Origin: Corynebacterium lactis RW2-5
Lineage (GTDB): Bacteria > Actinomycetota > Actinomycetes > Mycobacteriales > Mycobacteriaceae
Reading direction: 5' to 3'
Assembly (NCBI RefSeq): GCF_001274895.1
Contig: NZ_CP006841.1
Location: forward strand, 1,612,001 to 1,676,000
DNA length: 64,000 nucleotides
Both the position numbers and the translations under genes were made by a program. The notes under the pieces were generated by a model, which worked only from the letters and a program-made list of their open reading frames with translations, did no database searches and was not told where the DNA came from. Of the stretch, positions 1 through 8,907 are shown one piece after another. The stretch's first letter is position 1; every line of letters begins with the position of its first letter.

Positions 1-527
1 ACGTGCTCGAACCGGTCGTCGGCACGCGCTGGCGGCTGCACGAGCTGACGGTGAACTACCGGACCCCGCAGGAGGTCATGGATCTCGCGGCGACGCTGCT
101 GCCCCACATCGCCCCGGACCTCGAAGCCCCGCGGTCGATTCGCTCTGTCGGACGCACGCCCGTCTTTCTCCCCTCGCTTGCCGACGCCAAGTCCCACCTC
201 GACCGCGTCTCCGAGGAAGGGCGACTGTGGGCAATCATCGCGCCGAGCGCCCGATTGGATTGGGTCCGAGAGCAGGTGGACGTTCTGTGGGGCGCGGCGG
301 AAGCAGCTGCAGCGGGCGAAGCGAGCACCGCTGCGGCGGCCCCTCGCGTCTACGACATCTCCCAGGCGAAGGGACTCGAATTCGATGAGGTCATAGTCGT
401 ATGCCCCGACGAGATCGCGGGCGCTTCTCCCCAGGGGCTCCAGGATCTCTACGTCGCACTGACCCGCGCAACGCAGGGCCTGACCGTGGTCCAGGAAGAG
501 CCGCTCTACTGGCTCGACATGGGCTAA
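1..527 (+). CDS. Superfamily I helicase-like protein, C-terminal part (cut by window edge)
   Basis: The gene starts upstream of the window; the reading frame is open from the first base and ends with TAA at 525-527, giving about 175 C-terminal residues. Late helicase motifs are visible: a segment QAKGLEFDEVIVV (motif V-like) and LYVALTRATQGL (motif VI, with the arginine that contacts ATP in UvrD/Rep-type enzymes). The arrangement fits the UvrD-like C-terminal domain of actinobacterial HelD/HelR-type or UvrD-type ATPases that act on RNA polymerase or DNA. The N-terminal Walker A part is outside the window, so the exact family cannot be settled. Confidence 0.75.
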   Translation, partial: VLEPVVGTRWRLHELTVNYRTPQEVMDLAATLLPHIAPDLEAPRSIRSVGRTPVFLPSLADAKSHLDRVSEEGRLWAIIAPSARLDWVREQVDVLWGAAEAAAAGEASTAAAAPRVYDISQAKGLEFDEVIVVCPDEIAGASPQGLQDLYVALTRATQGLTVVQEEPLYWLDMG

Positions 528-557
528 TGCTCTAACACCGGAGCCCAACCACAAGAC

Positions 558-597
558 AAAAAGCCGGCCCCTGGCCACGGCAGTATCGCTACTGCCG
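558..597 (-). terminator. Likely terminator of the universal stress gene
   Basis: A perfect 8-bp stem (CGGCAGTA / TACTGCCG, loop TCGC) lies at 578-597. Next to it on the minus strand a second GGCC-rich hairpin is followed by TTTTTG. The pair lies downstream of the minus-strand stress gene and could also stop the plus-strand helicase gene that ends at 527. Confidence 0.5.
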
Positions 598-705
598 GGA
601 AGGGTGCCGACTTTGAAGTCTCTGGGTAGTTTTCGACGCGGAGCTGACAGTCTAACGCTGCAGCTGCGTCGGTGCCCGCGCCTGCGCCCGGGTAACCCGA
701 AAGGA

Positions 706-1146
706 CTAGCTGACGGTGTGGACAATCATAACGTCGCAGTCGGACTGACGAGCGACATCAGCCGGAACCGAGCCGAGGAGGCGGCCGGTCAGGGAGTTAA
801 TGCCGCGGTTACCAACAATAAGCAGGTCTGCGCGGTGGTCAGTAACGAGAGACATCAAAGCCTCGACCGGGGAACCGGAGCGGACCTCGGCCTCAACCTT
901 CTTAGCGCCCACGGCTTCAGCGGCCTCCTTAGCTGCAGCGAGGTTCTTCTGAGCCGGATCGTCACCGAGAACCTGGACGGAATCCTGGCGCAGGGTCTTG
1001 GACGCATCCTCTGCGGTCTCGTAGTAAGCGCAGCCGATAACCAGGGTGGCGTCGAATGCGGCGGCAATCGAAGCAGCACGCTCTACCGCGAGCAGGGAGG
1101 ACTTGGAACCGTCGGTACCTACAACAATGGTCTTGTAATCGCTCAT
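706..1146 (-). CDS. Universal stress protein (UspA family)
   Basis: The 146-residue product opens with MSDYKTIVVGTDGSKSS, the first strand and loop of the Usp fold, and ends with the ATP-binding type signature VGNRGINSLTGRLLGSVPADV (G-x2-G-x9-G-S), so this is an ATP-binding class single-domain Usp. Such proteins act in the cytoplasm in stress and stationary-phase survival; substrate or partner is unknown. I chose the ATG at 1146 because AAAGGG lies about 8 bases upstream; an in-frame start 15 codons earlier would add residues without Usp similarity. It lies 60 bp downstream of uvrB on the same strand, but probably has its own promoter in that gap. Confidence 0.9.
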   Translation of the reverse strand: MSDYKTIVVGTDGSKSSLLAVERAASIAAAFDATLVIGCAYYETAEDASKTLRQDSVQVLGDDPAQKNLAAAKEAAEAVGAKKVEAEVRSGSPVEALMSLVTDHRADLLIVGNRGINSLTGRLLGSVPADVARQSDCDVMIVHTVS

Positions 1147-1206
1147 GTTTTGACCCTTTACAGTCGATTTGTTTGCCGTTGCAATGCCCACAACAGTAGC
1201 AAAAAT

Positions 1207-3366
1207 TTACTCTACTCCGGCCTCAATCATTCCCTTGAGCTCCTTTTTGAGGTCGAAAATCTCATCCCTCAGGCGACCCGCCAACTCGAACTTCAATTCG
1301 CGAGCCGCAGCACCCATTTGCTCCGTCAGGTCCGCTATCAGGGATTCCAGCTGCGCGCGAGGCATCTGGCCGCCACCGGAGGCACCTGCACCAGCCGCAC
1401 CGGCGACGTTGCTTCCGTCGGCACGCGAGGCGAGAAGTGCATCCGCGGCGGCGGAACCGGTCCGACCATTCTGGGTGGAGTCCGCGTCGGCATTGTCGTA
1501 GACCTGGTCCAAAATGTCGGCGATCTTCTTGCGCAGAGGCTGCGGGTCGATGCCGTGCTCGGTGTTGTAGGCGATCTGCTTCTCGCGGCGCCGCTCGGTC
1601 TCGTCGATGGCGCGCTGCATCGAGTCCGTGATTGTGTCGGCGTACATGTGCACCTCGCCGTCGACGTTTCGGGCCGCGCGTCCGATCGTCTGGATCAGCG
1701 AGGTCGTGGAGCGCAGGAAGCCTTCCTTGTCGGCATCCAAGATTGCGACCAGCGATACCTCCGGAAGGTCGAGGCCCTCACGCAGCAGATTGATGCCGAC
1801 CAGCACATCGAACTCCCCCAGGCGCAGCTGGCGCAGCAGCTCCACGCGCTTGAGCGTGTCCACGTCCGAGTGCATGTAGCGCACCCGCACGCCATTTTCC
1901 AACAGGTAGTCGGTGAGGTCTTCGGCCATCTTCTTCGTCAGAGTGGTCACCAGAACACGCTCGGAACGGTCGGTACGCGTGCGAATCTCGCCGATGAGAT
2001 CGTCAATCTGCCCCTCCGTAGGCTTGACGACGATCTTCGGATCCACAAGTCCCGTCGGTCGAATGACCTGCTCCACGATTTCCCCGCCCGTAGTGCCCAG
2101 CTCGTACGGCCCCGGGGTTGCGGACATGAACACCACCTGGCCGACGCGATCGTCGAACTCTTCGAAGGTCAGCGGGCGGTTATCCAGCGCGGAAGGAAGC
2201 CGGAAACCGAAGTCCACGAGATTGCGCTTACGGGACGCGTCGCCCTCGAACATGCCGCCAATCTGTGGCACGGTGACATGGGACTCGTCGATGATGGTGA
2301 GGAAGTCCTCCGGGAAATAATCAATCAGGGTCGCGGGTGCCGAGCCCGGCGCGCGGCCGTCAATGTGCCGCGAGTAGTTCTCAATGCCCGAGCAGAATCC
2401 GACCTGTTCGATCATCTCGATGTCGTACTCGGTGCGCATGCGCAGACGCTGAGCCTCCAGCAGCTTGCCGCGGTTTTCCAGGTCGGCCAGCCGCTCCGCC
2501 AGCTCCTCCTTGATGTCGGCGACGGCACGCTCCATGCGCTCTGGCCCGGCCACGTAGTGAGTCGCGGGGAAGATGCGCAGCTCCTCGACCTGCTTTACGA
2601 CGTCGCCCGTCACGGGATTGAGATAGTACAGCGAATCGATTTCATCGCCGAAGAACTCGACGCGGACGGCCATTTCCTCATACGCGGGGATGATGTCCAC
2701 CACGTCGCCCTTCACTCGGAACGTGCCGCGCGTAAAGGCAATGTCGTTGCGGGCGTACTGAATATCGACCAGCAAGCGCAGGAACTGGTCACGGTCAACT
2801 TCCTCCCCCTCCTTCAACCACACCGAACGATCCAAGTAGGACTGCGGCGTGCCCAGGCCGTAGATGCAGGACACGGAGCTTACGACGACCACGTCCCTGC
2901 GCGAGAGCAATGCCGAGGTCGCCGAGTGTCGCAGGCGCTCGACATCCTCATTAATGGACGAGTCCTTCTCAATGTAGGTATCCGTCTGCGCGATATACGC
3001 CTCCGGTTGGTAGTAGTCGTAGTAGGAGACGAAGTACTCAACTGCATTGTTCGGCAGCAGGGAGCGCAACTCGTTGGCAAGCTGCGCCGCCAGAGTCTTG
3101 TTCGGCGCCATCACCAGTGTCGGCCGCTGGACCTTCTCAATCAGCCATGCCGCCGTGGCTGACTTGCCCGTACCGGTTGCACCCATGAGGACAACTTCGC
3201 GCTCTCCGCGGTCCAGGCGCTCGGATAGCTCCTTGATTGCCTGGGGTTGGTCACCGGAGGGTTCGAAATCGCTGACGACCTCGAACGTTCCGTCGGCACG
3301 CTCTACATCGCCGACGGGGCGAAACTCTGAATGAGCGAGGACCGGTTGCTCTGCTGCGAATGCCAT
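1207..3366 (-). CDS. uvrB: UvrABC excinuclease subunit B
   Basis: The 719-residue product is full length for UvrB, the damage-verification helicase-like subunit of nucleotide excision repair that receives DNA from UvrA and recruits UvrC. Visible features in order: Walker A GATGTGKS near residue 62; the beta-hairpin region with [11 protein letters not shown] that inserts between DNA strands; DESHV motif II; helicase motif VI in [21 protein letters not shown]; and a C-terminal UVR coiled-coil (about residues 675-715) for UvrC contact. A Ser/Gly/Ala-rich linker precedes the UVR domain. The ATG at 3366 gives the normal N-terminus with the [11 protein letters not shown] motif at about residue 34. 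No LexA-type site was identified upstream. Confidence 0.98.
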   Translation of the reverse strand: MAFAAEQPVLAHSEFRPVGDVERADGTFEVVSDFEPSGDQPQAIKELSERLDRGEREVVLMGATGTGKSATAAWLIEKVQRPTLVMAPNKTLAAQLANELRSLLPNNAVEYFVSYYDYYQPEAYIAQTDTYIEKDSSINEDVERLRHSATSALLSRRDVVVVSSVSCIYGLGTPQSYLDRSVWLKEGEEVDRDQFLRLLVDIQYARNDIAFTRGTFRVKGDVVDIIPAYEEMAVRVEFFGDEIDSLYYLNPVTGDVVKQVEELRIFPATHYVAGPERMERAVADIKEELAERLADLENRGKLLEAQRLRMRTEYDIEMIEQVGFCSGIENYSRHIDGRAPGSAPATLIDYFPEDFLTIIDESHVTVPQIGGMFEGDASRKRNLVDFGFRLPSALDNRPLTFEEFDDRVGQVVFMSATPGPYELGTTGGEIVEQVIRPTGLVDPKIVVKPTEGQIDDLIGEIRTRTDRSERVLVTTLTKKMAEDLTDYLLENGVRVRYMHSDVDTLKRVELLRQLRLGEFDVLVGINLLREGLDLPEVSLVAILDADKEGFLRSTTSLIQTIGRAARNVDGEVHMYADTITDSMQRAIDETERRREKQIAYNTEHGIDPQPLRKKIADILDQVYDNADADSTQNGRTGSAAADALLASRADGSNVAGAAGAGASGGGQMPRAQLESLIADLTEQMGAAARELKFELAGRLRDEIFDLKKELKGMIEAGVE

Positions 3367-3414
3367 AATTCCTAGCGTAGCGAGCCAGTCAATACTGCGG
3401 TGTTCTAGTGAGCG

Positions 3415-3990
3415 CTAATCAACCTTGCGCAGCTGGGAGACGAGGTGATTTTGCATCTTCTCTGCGACAGCCGCCATGCCGAATGAATGGGTGAGGATTC
3501 CAGTTTCGAGGTCGAGGACCAACGTGCGCTCAGTGGCATCGACTGTCTTGGCGGTGTCTGTGTTGGTGACGCAGCGGCTTTTGGCATCGATACGAAGCTC
3601 GGTGTCTGTGCGTGTCACGGTGCCATAAAGGATTTCGGCCTGGCCGGTGGCCTGCGCCATGATCACTTCGATTGTGCACTCGTTTGCAGCAGCGGTCTGC
3701 TCTCCGTCCACACAGCGGATGAAGCCCAGTTCCATGTGCATTGGCTTGCCTTCAGGGGTAGCCGAACGATTTTCCATTCGCACAAAGGGTTTGCCGACAA
3801 GCGGAGTCAACGAGACGGTCTCGGCGTAGTCGAAATCCTTTATCGTTGCGTATTTGCCGTGGCCTGTGCCTTTCCAGGTACCGAAGAAGCCTTGGAGCAC
3901 GGCGAGGGCGGGGTGGGTAGCGGGTTGTGTTGCAGGCTGGATTGTAGGTTGGGAATTTGCAGGCTGATCAGGGTTTGGAGACACGTTCAT
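3415..3990 (-). CDS. Nitrobindin-like / FABP-like beta-barrel protein (DUF1794)
   Basis: The 191-residue protein carries the family hallmark GTWKGTG (GxWxGxG, about residues 37-43) and a C-terminal LTHSFGMAA segment whose histidine corresponds to the heme-ligating region of nitrobindins. This family forms a closed 10-stranded barrel; characterised members bind ferric heme and react with NO or peroxynitrite. The N-terminus is a low-complexity Pro/Gln/Thr linker (about residues 7-28). I chose the ATG at 3990; the frame stays open 48 codons further upstream but there it runs through the 25-bp tandem repeat and is not protein-like. Function in this organism is inferred from the family. Confidence 0.85.
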   Translation of the reverse strand: MNVSPNPDQPANSQPTIQPATQPATHPALAVLQGFFGTWKGTGHGKYATIKDFDYAETVSLTPLVGKPFVRMENRSATPEGKPMHMELGFIRCVDGEQTAAANECTIEVIMAQATGQAEILYGTVTRTDTELRIDAKSRCVTNTDTAKTVDATERTLVLDLETGILTHSFGMAAVAEKMQNHLVSQLRKVD

Positions 3991-4016
3991 GCCTCTTGAT
4001 GCTACGCGGAATTGCC

Positions 4017-4099
4017 GGAGGTGGGCGTCGGCAAGCCGAGCGGAGGTGGGCGTCGGCAAGCCGAGCGGAGGTGGGCGTCGGCAAGCCGAGCGGAGGTGG
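4017..4099. repeat. 25-bp tandem repeat, three copies plus a partial fourth
   Basis: The 25-base unit GGAGGTGGGCGTCGGCAAGC + CGAGC occurs three times without change (4017-4041, 4042-4066, 4067-4091) and then as 8 bases. It sits just upstream of the nitrobindin-like gene, inside its probable promoter or leader, so copy number could affect expression. Perfect identity suggests recent slippage. Confidence 0.95.
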
Positions 4100-4145
4100 C
4101 TATGGGGCGTTGTCATCGAAAACTGTACTGCCACGAAACGATCGC

Positions 4146-4207
4146 GGCTTCAGGGAGACCAGGAGCAAACTAACGCGCGACAATTTCATCCTGGTCTCCC
4201 TGAAGCC
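4146..4207. other. Perfect 19-bp inverted repeat with 24-base loop
   Basis: Bases 4146-4164 and 4189-4207 are exact reverse complements (arm GGCTTCAGGGAGACCAGGA). No T-run follows on either strand, so it is not a standard terminator. It lies between the minus-strand nitrobindin-like gene and the plus-strand DUF559 gene and could be a transcription-barrier hairpin, a regulator site or a small mobile-element relic. Confidence 0.85.
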
Positions 4208-4376
4208 TTGATGGCGCAATTCTCTGCGTGATGAATCGGGTTTTCCACTAAGGGAAGCGAGCTAAGAGGCACGAGGTGTGCGGAGGTTATCCACATACCA
4301 AAAACTGTCCACTGAAACTGGCAAGGCGAGGACATAAGGGCAGAAGATCACCAGCATCGCGGACTAGCGTTGGCGT

Positions 4377-5252
4377 ATGCCTCATTACTCGACCGCCGAT
4401 CTGCGAGCGCTCGGAATCGGAGAACATCGGACGCGGACACTCATTGCCGAGGGGAAGCTCTTCCGAATTATTAGGGGCCTCTACGTCGACAGTCTCTTAC
4501 CGGAAACCGTCGCTCATGCGATTGTTTCTCACTATGACGACATTGCGCTAAGCGGAGAAACTGCTGCACGGCTTCACTTGGGTATCGCGCTGACATTGCC
4601 GGTTTTCGCCGAGGGCCGAAAACGAGTCGATGCAGGCGCATTCGCGATCGCGTGCAGCCGACTTCCCTCTCGAACCGAAATACGCGGATTTCCGGTGGTC
4701 GAAGCGCTATGGGCAGCTCGCTCGGCGCCGGAGTTCGCTCAGCGGATCCTCGAGCGCCACTATTCGGGCAAATGTGGCCAAACCCGGCTGGCAGCGGATC
4801 TTAAGCGGATGGCAAAGGTACCATCTTGGCTACGTTCGATTATCGGCCAGACCCCCATAGGCTCTCGCAGTGAGATGGAGCGAAGAGTAGCTCGCCCGCT
4901 GCTCAGCAAGGGATACCGCGTCCGGTTGAATCAGTATATTGGCCCCTATTGCTTCGACCTAGTGCTCTCCCAGTGGAAAATCGCAATAGAACTAGATTCA
5001 GAAAAATACCACTTCAACGAGAATTCGTTCATATCCGATCGGTGGAAAGGCAACTCCGGAGCCATCCATGGCTGGATCGTTCTGCGTTTTACAGATGCCT
5101 GCGTGCAATGGAATCTCCGTGAAGTTCTCGCCGAGATCGAGCAAGCGATCGCATGGGTGAAAGCGGGTCGGCCACGGCGTAACTATCAGCCGGGCTTTCC
5201 CGCAAGCCAGATGATATGGGAGTGGAATCCGCTAGTGGGCGGAAGCCAATAG
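4377..5252 (+). CDS. AbiEi-like N-domain plus DUF559 nuclease-fold protein
   Basis: The 291-residue protein has an N-terminal winged-helix-like part (RALGIGEHRTRTLIAEGKLFRI + IRGLYV) typical of the AbiEi-antitoxin-like domain and a C-terminal DUF559 domain. In the latter, the strands FDLVLSQWKIAIELDSEKYH show the D...ExD pattern of the PD-(D/E)XK nuclease fold. Many actinobacteria carry several such stand-alone genes; their role is not established, although the architecture resembles type IV toxin-antitoxin or restriction-related proteins. No partner toxin lies next to it. The start at 4377 is the first ATG of the conserved N-terminus. Confidence 0.8.
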   Translation: MPHYSTADLRALGIGEHRTRTLIAEGKLFRIIRGLYVDSLLPETVAHAIVSHYDDIALSGETAARLHLGIALTLPVFAEGRKRVDAGAFAIACSRLPSRTEIRGFPVVEALWAARSAPEFAQRILERHYSGKCGQTRLAADLKRMAKVPSWLRSIIGQTPIGSRSEMERRVARPLLSKGYRVRLNQYIGPYCFDLVLSQWKIAIELDSEKYHFNENSFISDRWKGNSGAIHGWIVLRFTDACVQWNLREVLAEIEQAIAWVKAGRPRRNYQPGFPASQMIWEWNPLVGGSQ

Positions 5253-5354
5253 CTTTTCCTTGTCTAGCAAGCGTCGAACTAATGACACTTGTCATGACGA
5301 ACTCGTGACTTCTTCGCTACACCCCGCCCTCGGGTTCTAGATGAAATAGACGCT

Positions 5355-6458
5355 ATGAAAGTCAGCTCAAACCCCAAGAAACCCAGCTCGGCGACTGAAT
5401 CAGTCTCTGCGTTGCCCAATGTTTCGCACACGTCGCACACGTCACCCCTGCTGCGCATCTGCGATGTCACTAAGCAGTTCCGCAGCGGAAATCGGGATGT
5501 CGTAAATGCAGTCAAACGCGTTAACATCAGCCTCCATCGCGGCGAAGTTGTCGCCATCCTCGGTGAAAACGGAGCCGGTAAAACAACTCTCATCGACATG
5601 ATTCTCGGCCTTACAACGCCCACCAGCGGCCACATCGAGGTTCTCGGGCACTCGCCTCGCGACGCTATTAGAGTCTCCAAAATTGGCGCGGTGCTCCAGA
5701 CCGGAGGTTTGCTTCCCGACGTCGCTGTCGCTGACACACTGCGCATGATTGCCAGTGGCTATCCAGAACACATCGCAATTGACCAGTTGGTAGAACAAGT
5801 GGGACTCCAGGATCTCCTCGACCGTAAAGTCGGAAAATGCTCGGGCGGCGAACAGCAGCGGGTGAAGTTCGCCTTGGCCTTGTTGGGAAATCCTGAACTG
5901 ATTGTACTCGATGAACCAACTACCGGCATGGATCCAAGTGCTCGTCGCGAGTTCTGGGCGGGAATCCATGCTTGTGCGCAGCGTGGAACGACAATCCTGT
6001 TCACAACGCATTACATGGATGAGGCAGAAAAATTCGCCCGACGCATTGTCATGATGCACAAAGGCAACGTCCTCGCCGACTTGGATACTCAAAGCATGTT
6101 GGCATTGGCCCAATCCGCACTAGTACAAGCGAGCTTTCCTGCCGAGGTGGACAGGCAAGGCGCGACGCCCCTGCCGCCAACCGCAGCCGTACCTGACAAC
6201 ATCATCGACGAAGTCACTGAGATTTCGGGCTTGAAACAGAAAAACAAAAGCCTTTTTGAACCCAGCGCCCAGGAAGACAACCGTGCAGTACGTACCCTGC
6301 AATTCCGCACGAGGGAACCGGATGCATTGATTCGCTACCTGGTAACGGAAACCAACGCTTGTAATTTCACGGTGCAGAAGGCATCACTGGACGATGTCTT
6401 CATTTCCATGCAGCGCGACGCCGAACAGTCCATGCAGCGCGACGCCGAACAGTCGTAG
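5355..6458 (+). CDS. ABC transporter ATP-binding protein
   Basis: The 367-residue ATPase shows Walker A GENGAGKT (about residues 70-77), the Q-loop region LQTGG, signature CSGGEQQR, Walker B LIVLDEPTTGMDP and the switch histidine in TTHYMDEAE. It belongs to the CcmA/DrrA-like group that pairs with ABC-2 permeases in antibiotic or lipid export. The permease follows 12 bp downstream with its ribosome site over this gene's stop codon, and a histidine kinase and response regulator come next, a layout known from bacitracin/linearmycin-type resistance and from Bacillus yvfRSTU. The last 16 residues are an 8-residue duplication (MQRDAEQS twice) from a 24-bp tandem duplication. Confidence 0.92.
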   Translation: MKVSSNPKKPSSATESVSALPNVSHTSHTSPLLRICDVTKQFRSGNRDVVNAVKRVNISLHRGEVVAILGENGAGKTTLIDMILGLTTPTSGHIEVLGHSPRDAIRVSKIGAVLQTGGLLPDVAVADTLRMIASGYPEHIAIDQLVEQVGLQDLLDRKVGKCSGGEQQRVKFALALLGNPELIVLDEPTTGMDPSARREFWAGIHACAQRGTTILFTTHYMDEAEKFARRIVMMHKGNVLADLDTQSMLALAQSALVQASFPAEVDRQGATPLPPTAAVPDNIIDEVTEISGLKQKNKSLFEPSAQEDNRAVRTLQFRTREPDALIRYLVTETNACNFTVQKASLDDVFISMQRDAEQSMQRDAEQS

Positions 6459-6470
6459 GAGAAAACAATA

Positions 6471-7337
6471 ATGATGACGCCATCAACCTCGCAGAAGTCT
6501 CTGCAAGAGACCTCAACTCGCCCCTGCCCCTCGCCGCATTTGACGCGTGTCCCGATGACTAGCCCCTCCAACGGCTTCATAACCTTCGCATCACTTCAGA
6601 TAATGCGGTATATCACTCAATGGTCAAGTCTCTTTTTCTCCATAGGGCTGCCAATCATTTTTTATCTCATCTACGGAGCGGGGATAGACTACGGCAATAG
6701 CACGTTTCCACATGGGAATATCACCGCATTCGTCATGATTGGCATGGCTCTCTACGGTGGGGTCACCGCTGCTGTCAGCAGCGCGGGGCAAACCATCATG
6801 GAACACTCCACCGGTTGGGGGCGTCAATTAGCGCTGACTCCCATGTCCACCTTACGAATTGTTTCGGCTCAAGCGACACTCGTAATCATCTCCTCTGCGC
6901 TGCCGATTACAGCTGTTTACATCGTTGGTTTTCTAACCGGCTCGGAAATGGAGCCGTGGGCTTGGATTGCGTCTTATCTCATCTGCATCGTCGCGTGTCT
7001 GCCCTTTGGCTTCTACGGTTATGCTTTGGCACTTGCCATTCCAAAGCCATCCACCCTGTCACTCGCCTCCGGATCGGTTGTCATTCTGGGCTTCATCGGC
7101 AATCTATTCATGCCCCTCGATGGCATCTTGCTGCAGATTGGCCGATTCACCCCGCTCTACGGCGCGGCCGGCCTATCGCGCCGACCTATCACCGAAGGCC
7201 TCAGCCCAACCAATGCAATGGCCTCTGGGAGTGCGACGGAGCCACTATGGATTCCCCTCCTCAACGTGCTCGCCTGGACAATAATCCTGGTTGCGCTAAG
7301 CATAAAGCTCAATCGACGCGATAAATCCCGCGTATAG
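6471..7337 (+). CDS. ABC-2 type transporter permease
   Basis: The 288-residue product is an integral membrane protein with six predicted hydrophobic segments, starting around residue 40 (SLFFSIGLPIIFYLIYGAG) and ending around residue 275, followed by a basic cytoplasmic tail. This is the ABC-2 permease layout. The ATG at 6471 is preceded by AGGAG overlapping the TAG stop of the ATPase gene, so the two are translationally coupled and form one exporter, presumably a homodimer of each subunit. Substrate is unknown; the attached two-component system suggests response to a membrane-active compound. Confidence 0.9.
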   Translation: MMTPSTSQKSLQETSTRPCPSPHLTRVPMTSPSNGFITFASLQIMRYITQWSSLFFSIGLPIIFYLIYGAGIDYGNSTFPHGNITAFVMIGMALYGGVTAAVSSAGQTIMEHSTGWGRQLALTPMSTLRIVSAQATLVIISSALPITAVYIVGFLTGSEMEPWAWIASYLICIVACLPFGFYGYALALAIPKPSTLSLASGSVVILGFIGNLFMPLDGILLQIGRFTPLYGAAGLSRRPITEGLSPTNAMASGSATEPLWIPLLNVLAWTIILVALSIKLNRRDKSRV

Positions 7338-7442
7338 AGTTGGCTATATGCCTCACTTTCGCAAAATAGGTTGTCGGTATAGCCGCACCGGGGTGAAGAC
7401 ACACCATTAGGGAGAGCACACCACCCACGTCGGCTTTTACCG

Positions 7443-7526
7443 CTCCCGCGCCACGTCACATAACCTCTCCCGCGCCACGTCACATAACCTCTCCCGCGCC
7501 ACGTCACATAATCCACGTCACATCAC
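7443..7526. promoter_or_regulatory. 24-bp direct repeats upstream of the histidine kinase gene
   Basis: The unit CTCCCGCGCCACGTCACATA + ACCT occurs at 7443-7466 and 7467-7490, then nearly complete at 7491-7512, followed by a shorter CCACGTCACATCAC. The array is 16-99 bp ahead of the kinase GTG start, in a 204-bp gap after the permease gene. Regular 24-bp spacing is compatible with tandem binding of a dimeric regulator such as the neighbouring LuxR-type protein, or with simple slippage; the sequence alone cannot separate these. Confidence 0.6.
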
Positions 7527-7541
7527 GAACAGGATCACCTC

Positions 7542-8777
7542 GTGCTCAACGTTTTGCATCCCCGCGCTCTACGACGCCACTTCCGTCGCCCATTTAGTGG
7601 GTTTCAGGCTTACTCGGCGTTGGAGTCGGGCATCTGGGTGATTGTGTTACCTATAGTTTTCTTTTCCTACGGGCATGTTGACGCAGCTCCAACACTCATC
7701 TTGATCATCGCATTTGCAATGGTCTACCCATTTTTAACGGGTTCGCTCAGTTACTATCCGCGCGGATTGTCGCAGCGCTGTCGCTACATTTTCGCCCTAT
7801 CCATCGTGGTGGGATTCGGTGTGGCGTCTGCACCAATCGTCGGTTACAAGGCATCGGCTTTTCTCCCTTTTGCAGCCGCGCTCATTAGCCAGAGCCTTTC
7901 GCTAATCTACGCACTAACTTCAATTCTCGCCCTAGGCATAACACTGGTGGGCATTAGCCAAGTCTTCGGCTATCTTGATGGCACGGATACCAGTACCAGT
8001 GTCGGTTTCTCGCTGATGTCGCTGTGCTGGTCGGTATTCATATGCTTAATCATCCAGATTGGCAAGGCCTCGGAGGAAGCAAGCAAACTTAACCAAGAAA
8101 TTGAGCTGAGCCATCAACGCGAATCCATCGCTCGAGATGTCCACGATGTGCTGGGGCACTCGCTCACACTTATATCTCTAAAAGCTGAGGTCGCTCGGCG
8201 CCTGATTCACTCCGACTCGGCCGCAGCAGAAGATGAGCTCAGGGCGATTACGACGCTGGCTAGGACATCCCTAGCGGAGGTGCGGTCAACAGTGACACGA
8301 ATGCGACATCCTGATCTCGCCGGAGAACTCGCGGCGGCGTCACGCGCCTTCGAAACCGCAAATATCCAGGCCTCGCTTCCCGACGATGTTTCTAACGTTG
8401 TAAATAATGCAAAACTATTTTCATGGGTCATTCGGGAAGCAACGACCAACATTATCCGGCATTCTCAAGCCCGGAATGTGCGCATCGAAATTTCGCCGTC
8501 TAGTGTGCGAATCATCGATGACGGCGTGGGCTTCGATGCAGAGGAAATCAATACCCGAATTGCGCAACTCTACACGCAAAAGACCGCAGTCCCACCCAAT
8601 TCTCAGCAGTCCCAGGAAACAGATTTCGCACTGGCCTCAGTGGAAGATACCAGATCCCACAGCGGACTCGACGGATTAGCTCAACGAGTACACGCCGCCG
8701 GGGGATTGCTGATTATTGACTCATCCCCGCAATCAGGCACGACAATCGCCGTAACGATGACGAAGCAGATGCCATAA
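7542..8777 (+). CDS. Sensor histidine kinase (NarL/DesK-type, HisKA_3)
   Basis: The 411-residue protein has about five hydrophobic membrane segments in residues 20-175, then a HisKA_3 dimerisation domain with H-box ARDVHDVLGHSLTLISLKAE (phospho-acceptor His about 201) and a HATPase_c domain with N-box REATTNIIRHS and G-box DDGVGFD. The lack of a large external loop marks an intramembrane-sensing kinase, the kind linked to ABC exporters that detect cell-envelope drugs. The GTG at 7542 has AGGA 7 bases upstream. Its partner regulator follows after 130 bp. Confidence 0.93.
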   Translation: MLNVLHPRALRRHFRRPFSGFQAYSALESGIWVIVLPIVFFSYGHVDAAPTLILIIAFAMVYPFLTGSLSYYPRGLSQRCRYIFALSIVVGFGVASAPIVGYKASAFLPFAAALISQSLSLIYALTSILALGITLVGISQVFGYLDGTDTSTSVGFSLMSLCWSVFICLIIQIGKASEEASKLNQEIELSHQRESIARDVHDVLGHSLTLISLKAEVARRLIHSDSAAAEDELRAITTLARTSLAEVRSTVTRMRHPDLAGELAAASRAFETANIQASLPDDVSNVVNNAKLFSWVIREATTNIIRHSQARNVRIEISPSSVRIIDDGVGFDAEEINTRIAQLYTQKTAVPPNSQQSQETDFALASVEDTRSHSGLDGLAQRVHAAGGLLIIDSSPQSGTTIAVTMTKQMP

Positions 8778-8907
8778 TTTCCCGATAGTCCCACATAACA
8801 TTAATCACCCAGTCTTATCTGACTCGTGGCTGTAAGCAGGCTAGATTAGTCAAGAAAACTCATCTCGCTCTTTCCCTCTGCACGTATATCCCCGTTCTGA
8901 AGAAACT

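Noticed and set aside
604..3162. 852-codon plus-strand ORF opposite uvrB
   Set aside because: It lies fully antisense to uvrB and the stress gene, which have clear family motifs; long mirror frames are common in GC-rich DNA.
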